In this document: positions 60,645 to 64,000 of the stretch, piece by piece | How the letters are laid out: each line of letters opens with the position of its first letter | How positions within the stretch are numbered: the first letter of the stretch is position 1 | NCBI GenBank assembly: GCA_022844475.1 | Contig: JALHLR010000002.1 | Location: 1 to 64,000, forward strand | DNA: 64,000 bases | From: Hyphomonadaceae bacterium | GTDB taxonomy: Bacteria > Pseudomonadota > Alphaproteobacteria > Caulobacterales > Hyphomonadaceae | Direction of reading: 5' to 3' | Notes under the pieces: generated by a model | The model's database searches: none | Told to the model about the DNA's origin: nothing | The model's input: only the letters and a program-made list of their open reading frames with translations | Made by a program: the position numbers and the translations under genes

Positions 60645-61766
60645 ATGCAGTCGTTCAGCATCGCCCGCGCAACCGAACTACTGGAGTCGTCACTCTTCAC
60701 GCCGGACGATCTCCCGCACACGCTCGAGGCGGTCGCGCGCGAGATCGGCTTCGACCATTTCTGCCTCGTGCACTCCGAGCTCGACAACCTGACCTTCATC
60801 GCGTCCGAACACAGCCTCGACGCGCTGAATGCCTATGCCCACGGCGGCTGGCGCGAAGTTGATTACCGCGCTGCCAACGTGAACCACACGCCCGACGGAC
60901 GACTCTTCCTCGATCACCTGGCGGTGCCCGATGAATCGCGCACAAGCTCGGCAATCTACAACGAACTCTATGTACCGAAGCGCATGGCGTACTTCGCAGG
61001 ATGGCGCTTCGCCGTGGACGGAGACACCTGGATCTATTCGCTGGCCCGCGCAGAGGACAAGGGCCCCGCCGGGAGTGCCGATGTCGACATGCTGACCGGG
61101 CTCGCGCCCTTCGCCAACCGTACGCTCCTGATGGCGCGTCACATGCGCGAGGTACGCGTCCGGGGCATGCTCGACGGGCTCGCGTGCGCACATTTCGCGG
61201 CGCTCATCCTCGACAGCGATGGCAAGGCGCAAGCTGCAACGCCTTCCGCCGAGTCGATGCTCGGCTCCGAGATCGACATCCGCTCGGGAAGCCTGTGGGC
61301 ATCGAACGGCAGCGCAAACGAGGCACTCGGCCAGCTTGCATCACGCGCGCGTAGCGGCCTCATCGAAGGCGTCGCGCAAGACATCGTCATTCGTCGCACC
61401 GATGGCCGCAAGCCGATCCTGGTCCAGCCGATCCCGGTGCGCGGCGTGGGACTGGACGCGCTGCCCGGCGCGCGCATCCTCGTGATGCTCACCGACCTCG
61501 ACGCAAACACCACCGCGACCGCCGCGGAACTCGAACGCCTGTTCGATCTTTCGCCCGCCGAGTCACATGTCGCCACCCTGCTCGGCCAGGGCCACGACCC
61601 GTCCGAGATTGCGCGCCGCCGCAATGTCGCTGTCGATACCGTTCGCGGCCAGCTGAAAAGCATATTCCGCAAGCTCGGCGCTGGCCGCCAGAGCGATGTG
61701 GTGAGCCTGCTTGCCCGCCTGCCTGGATCGCGCCGCAAGCCAGACGATCCGGGAACGGAACCCTGA
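60645..61766 (+). CDS. LuxR-type HTH transcriptional regulator
   Basis: C-terminal FDLSPAESHVATLLGQGHDPSEIARRRNVAVDTVRGQLKSIFRKLGAGRQSDVVSL. Confidence 0.9.
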   Translation: MQSFSIARATELLESSLFTPDDLPHTLEAVAREIGFDHFCLVHSELDNLTFIASEHSLDALNAYAHGGWREVDYRAANVNHTPDGRLFLDHLAVPDESRTSSAIYNELYVPKRMAYFAGWRFAVDGDTWIYSLARAEDKGPAGSADVDMLTGLAPFANRTLLMARHMREVRVRGMLDGLACAHFAALILDSDGKAQAATPSAESMLGSEIDIRSGSLWASNGSANEALGQLASRARSGLIEGVAQDIVIRRTDGRKPILVQPIPVRGVGLDALPGARILVMLTDLDANTTATAAELERLFDLSPAESHVATLLGQGHDPSEIARRRNVAVDTVRGQLKSIFRKLGAGRQSDVVSLLARLPGSRRKPDDPGTEP

Positions 61767-61776
61767 GCCGACCTTA

Positions 61777-61797
61777 CAGGTTTGTCAGGTAAACCTG
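61777..61797 (+). terminator. Candidate stem-loop/terminator after LuxR gene
   Basis: CAGGTTT-GTCAGGT-AAACCTG followed by CAGCTTTT. Confidence 0.45.
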
Positions 61798-61974
61798 CAG
61801 CTTTTCTGGCCGAAGAGATCGTCCGCACCCGGAACAACTGCAACCTCTGAAGCGTTGGACAATATCTGGGTCGCGTGTGCGCCTCCGTGCGCGCACGCTG
61901 CCCGGACGTCTACGTTTCCAAACGCGACGCCGCTCATCCGGGCGATCGTCAGCATGTTCAAGAGGATCCACGAA

Positions 61975-62316
61975 ATGTCTTGGCTGAAGAATCATGCCGC
62001 CAGCGCTCGTGCCATCGCCATCGTCGCCCTCGGCGGCCTGGCCCTCGGCGCCTGCGCCACCAATCAGTATGTCGATGAAAAGATCGCCATGGTGAACTCC
62101 CGCATCGACCAGACCGACGCTCGCGTCACGGCCGCCGCCCAACGCGCCGAAGCCGCCAGCTCGGCAGCGCAGGCCGCCGCCAACGACGCCCGCGCCGCCA
62201 ATACCGCAGCGCAATCCGCCGCCACCGACGCCCGCACCGCCAACCAGCGCGTCGACCAGCTCGGCGGCCGCGTCGACACGATGGAACGCGGTCCCACACG
62301 CACGCCGCGGGGTTGA
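61975..62316 (+). CDS. Alanine-zipper/Lpp-like lipoprotein
   Basis: Lipobox LALGACATNQYVDEKIAMVNSRIDQ; Ala heptad-like coil; alternative start 61954. Confidence 0.75.
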   Translation: MSWLKNHAASARAIAIVALGGLALGACATNQYVDEKIAMVNSRIDQTDARVTAAAQRAEAASSAAQAAANDARAANTAAQSAATDARTANQRVDQLGGRVDTMERGPTRTPRG

Positions 62317-62419
62317 CCCTTGTGTCACTGAGTGATCAGTGAACTCCACGGATCGAGCCGGGTGCGCGAGACTGCACCCGGCTCTTTCGATACATGCCGA
62401 CAGACAATGGAGCGCCGCC

Positions 62420-63139
62420 ATGCGTAACGCGTTCACAAATGTGTTCAGCGCCGTCGCGCTCTCCGCCGGCCTCACCCTCGCAGCGCCCATCGCCCTCACC
62501 GCAACCGCGCAGGCGATCGACGAGATCGATCCCGCGCAGCCGATCGCCGATGAGGTCGTCAATCTCGCCGCATGGGTAATTGCTGCTGGCGACAATCGCG
62601 GCCTGCCCTTCGCCGTCGTCGACAAGGAAGCCGCCCAAGTCCTCATCTTCGGCGCCAACGGAAAGCTTCGCGGCCTCGCCCCCGCCCTCATCGGCTCCGC
62701 CGTCGGCGACGACAGCGCCCCCGGCGTCGGCGACCGCGAGCTCAAGGACATCCCGATGAAGGACCGCACCACGCCCGCCGGCCGCTTCCTCGCCGCCTAC
62801 GGCCCCGCCGCCGGCAAGCAGCGCGTGCTCTGGGTCGACTACGAAACAGCAGTCTCCATCCATCCGCTCGCCGAAAACAGCGCGCCGAAGGAAAGGCGGA
62901 GGGAGCGCCTCGCCTCGCTCGATGCTCAGGACAACCGCATCACCCACGGCTGCATCAACGTCTCGCAGACTTTCTACACGTCGGTCGTGAAGCCAACCTT
63001 CGAAAAGGGCGGCGTCTTCTATGTCCTCCCGGATACCAAGACGATCCAGGCGGCCTTCCCCGGCTACGACCAGCGGATCTTCGTGGCCTCCGCGACAGAA
63101 GCAAACAAGACGGCAAACGCCAGCCTTGTCGCGCGCTAG
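62420..63139 (+). CDS. L,D-transpeptidase (YkuD-like)
   Basis: RTTPAGRFLAAYGP, VSIHPL, NRITHGCINVSQTFY. Confidence 0.88.
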   Translation: MRNAFTNVFSAVALSAGLTLAAPIALTATAQAIDEIDPAQPIADEVVNLAAWVIAAGDNRGLPFAVVDKEAAQVLIFGANGKLRGLAPALIGSAVGDDSAPGVGDRELKDIPMKDRTTPAGRFLAAYGPAAGKQRVLWVDYETAVSIHPLAENSAPKERRRERLASLDAQDNRITHGCINVSQTFYTSVVKPTFEKGGVFYVLPDTKTIQAAFPGYDQRIFVASATEANKTANASLVAR

Positions 63140-63477
63140 TCCAGCGCCTTCTCGTCCCGCTCACCTGTGCGAATTCGTACCACCTCGGTAAGCCCGGAAA
63201 CAAAAATCTTCCCGTCCCCGATCTTGCCCGATCCCGCCGCCTTCTGGATCGCCTCGATGACCGCCTCCGCCATACCGGACTGCACCGCGACGTCGATCCG
63301 GATCTTCGGCACCTCGGCCACCGCATACTCGTTCCCGCGGTAGAATTCCGTCTGCCCCCGCTGCCGGCCAAAACCCTGGACCTGTGTCGCCGTCACGCCC
63401 GACACGCCCAGCTGCGTCAGCGCCTCGCGCACCGCCTCATAGCGATGGGGCCGGACGATCGCCGTGATCATGCGCAT
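63136..63477 (-). CDS. P-II family signalling protein
   Basis: MRMITAIVRPHRYEAVREALTQLGVSGVTATQVQGFGRQRGQTEFYRG; KIGDGKIFVSGLTEVVRIRTGERDEKAL; in-frame upstream extension to 63756. Confidence 0.92.
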   Translation of the reverse strand: MRMITAIVRPHRYEAVREALTQLGVSGVTATQVQGFGRQRGQTEFYRGNEYAVAEVPKIRIDVAVQSGMAEAVIEAIQKAAGSGKIGDGKIFVSGLTEVVRIRTGERDEKALD

Positions 63478-63819
63478 CGGGTGCTCCTGTTCATGCTGCA
63501 GCCCCAGATAGACCAGCCTGCGGATCGCCTCGGACCGGCTGGGCAGGTCCTGCTGTCCACGCCGCCAGTCATCGACATCCCGGCCAAAACTGGCCGAAGC
63601 GACGAGCTGGATGCGCTGGTCGAGCTTTTCCTCGTCACTCAAAAGGCCGGTCTCCTGTTCGGGGGTTATCCCTAGCAAGTTACACACCTGAAGCCAACGC
63701 CCTGATTCCTTATGCGCAGTTAACCGTTCTGCCAGCGGAAATCCGCGAAGCCTCAACGGTTAAATTACCTTGTCGGTTTACCTTGATCCCAACTCAGAAT
63801 GGGTGGTCACGGCAGCCTG

Positions 63820-64000
63820 ATGTCAGACGAGCGCACGATTTCCCCGGATCTGCTGAAGCGCATGAAGGTCCTTATCGTGGACCCCAACGCCTTCATGCGC
63901 GGCGTCGTCGCCGACAGCCTGCGTCGCCTCACCATTACCAACATCAACGCCACCGCCAACGCCGTCGAGGCCTTCTCCGTCGGCCGCACCTTCAAGCCCG
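63820..64000 (+). CDS. Response regulator receiver domain, truncated by window edge
   Basis: KVLIVDPNAFMRGVVADSLRRL. Confidence 0.7.
   Translation, partial: MSDERTISPDLLKRMKVLIVDPNAFMRGVVADSLRRLTITNINATANAVEAFSVGRTFKP

Noticed and set aside
60332-60799. Minus-strand ORFs in the intergenic region before the LuxR gene
   Set aside because: No motif; overlap the LuxR gene start and the GC hairpin.
1-64000. CRISPR arrays, rRNA, transposases or prophage genes
   Set aside because: No regular direct-repeat arrays, rRNA-like segments, transposase or phage structural motifs seen; absence is by eye only.

Overview
This is a GC-rich chromosomal window, probably from an alphaproteobacterium. The ppx-ppk1-hdaA-DUF2066-purM-purN order and overall gene content suggest Caulobacterales or Hyphomonadales, but that placement is inference. 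I support about 50 protein genes, one tRNA-Tyr and several candidate RNA or DNA structures. Most of the first 37 kb is housekeeping: RlmB-type methyltransferase, Ppx/Ppk1, HdaA, PurM/PurN, HemF, CCA-adding enzyme, the MoxR-DUF58-BatA block and class I LysRS. The most exciting element is a minus-strand, translationally coupled eight-gene operon at 48294->38420. Its genes encode a class I-like HMG-CoA reductase, a UbiA prenyltransferase, a rifampin-phosphotransferase-like dikinase, a DUF3419/BtaA-like aminocarboxypropyl transferase, a VTE5/SEC59-like polyprenol kinase, a GNAT-like protein, an AMP-dependent ligase and a small membrane protein. A lipocalin lipoprotein lies upstream. It looks like an undescribed isoprenoid or lipid-conjugate pathway. 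The operon sits between scattered members of the ligase-associated DNA-damage-response set: PdeM and Lhr-like helicase on one side, MBL exonuclease and ATP-dependent ligase on the other. Secondary items include a metallopeptidase/ATP-grasp pair behind a structured leader, an in-frame RHH-PII ORF, a palindromic repeat inside a CDS, a frameshift at a homopolymer, and a leader-peptide/terminator arrangement upstream of yceI. All family calls are from motif recognition by eye; no searches were run.
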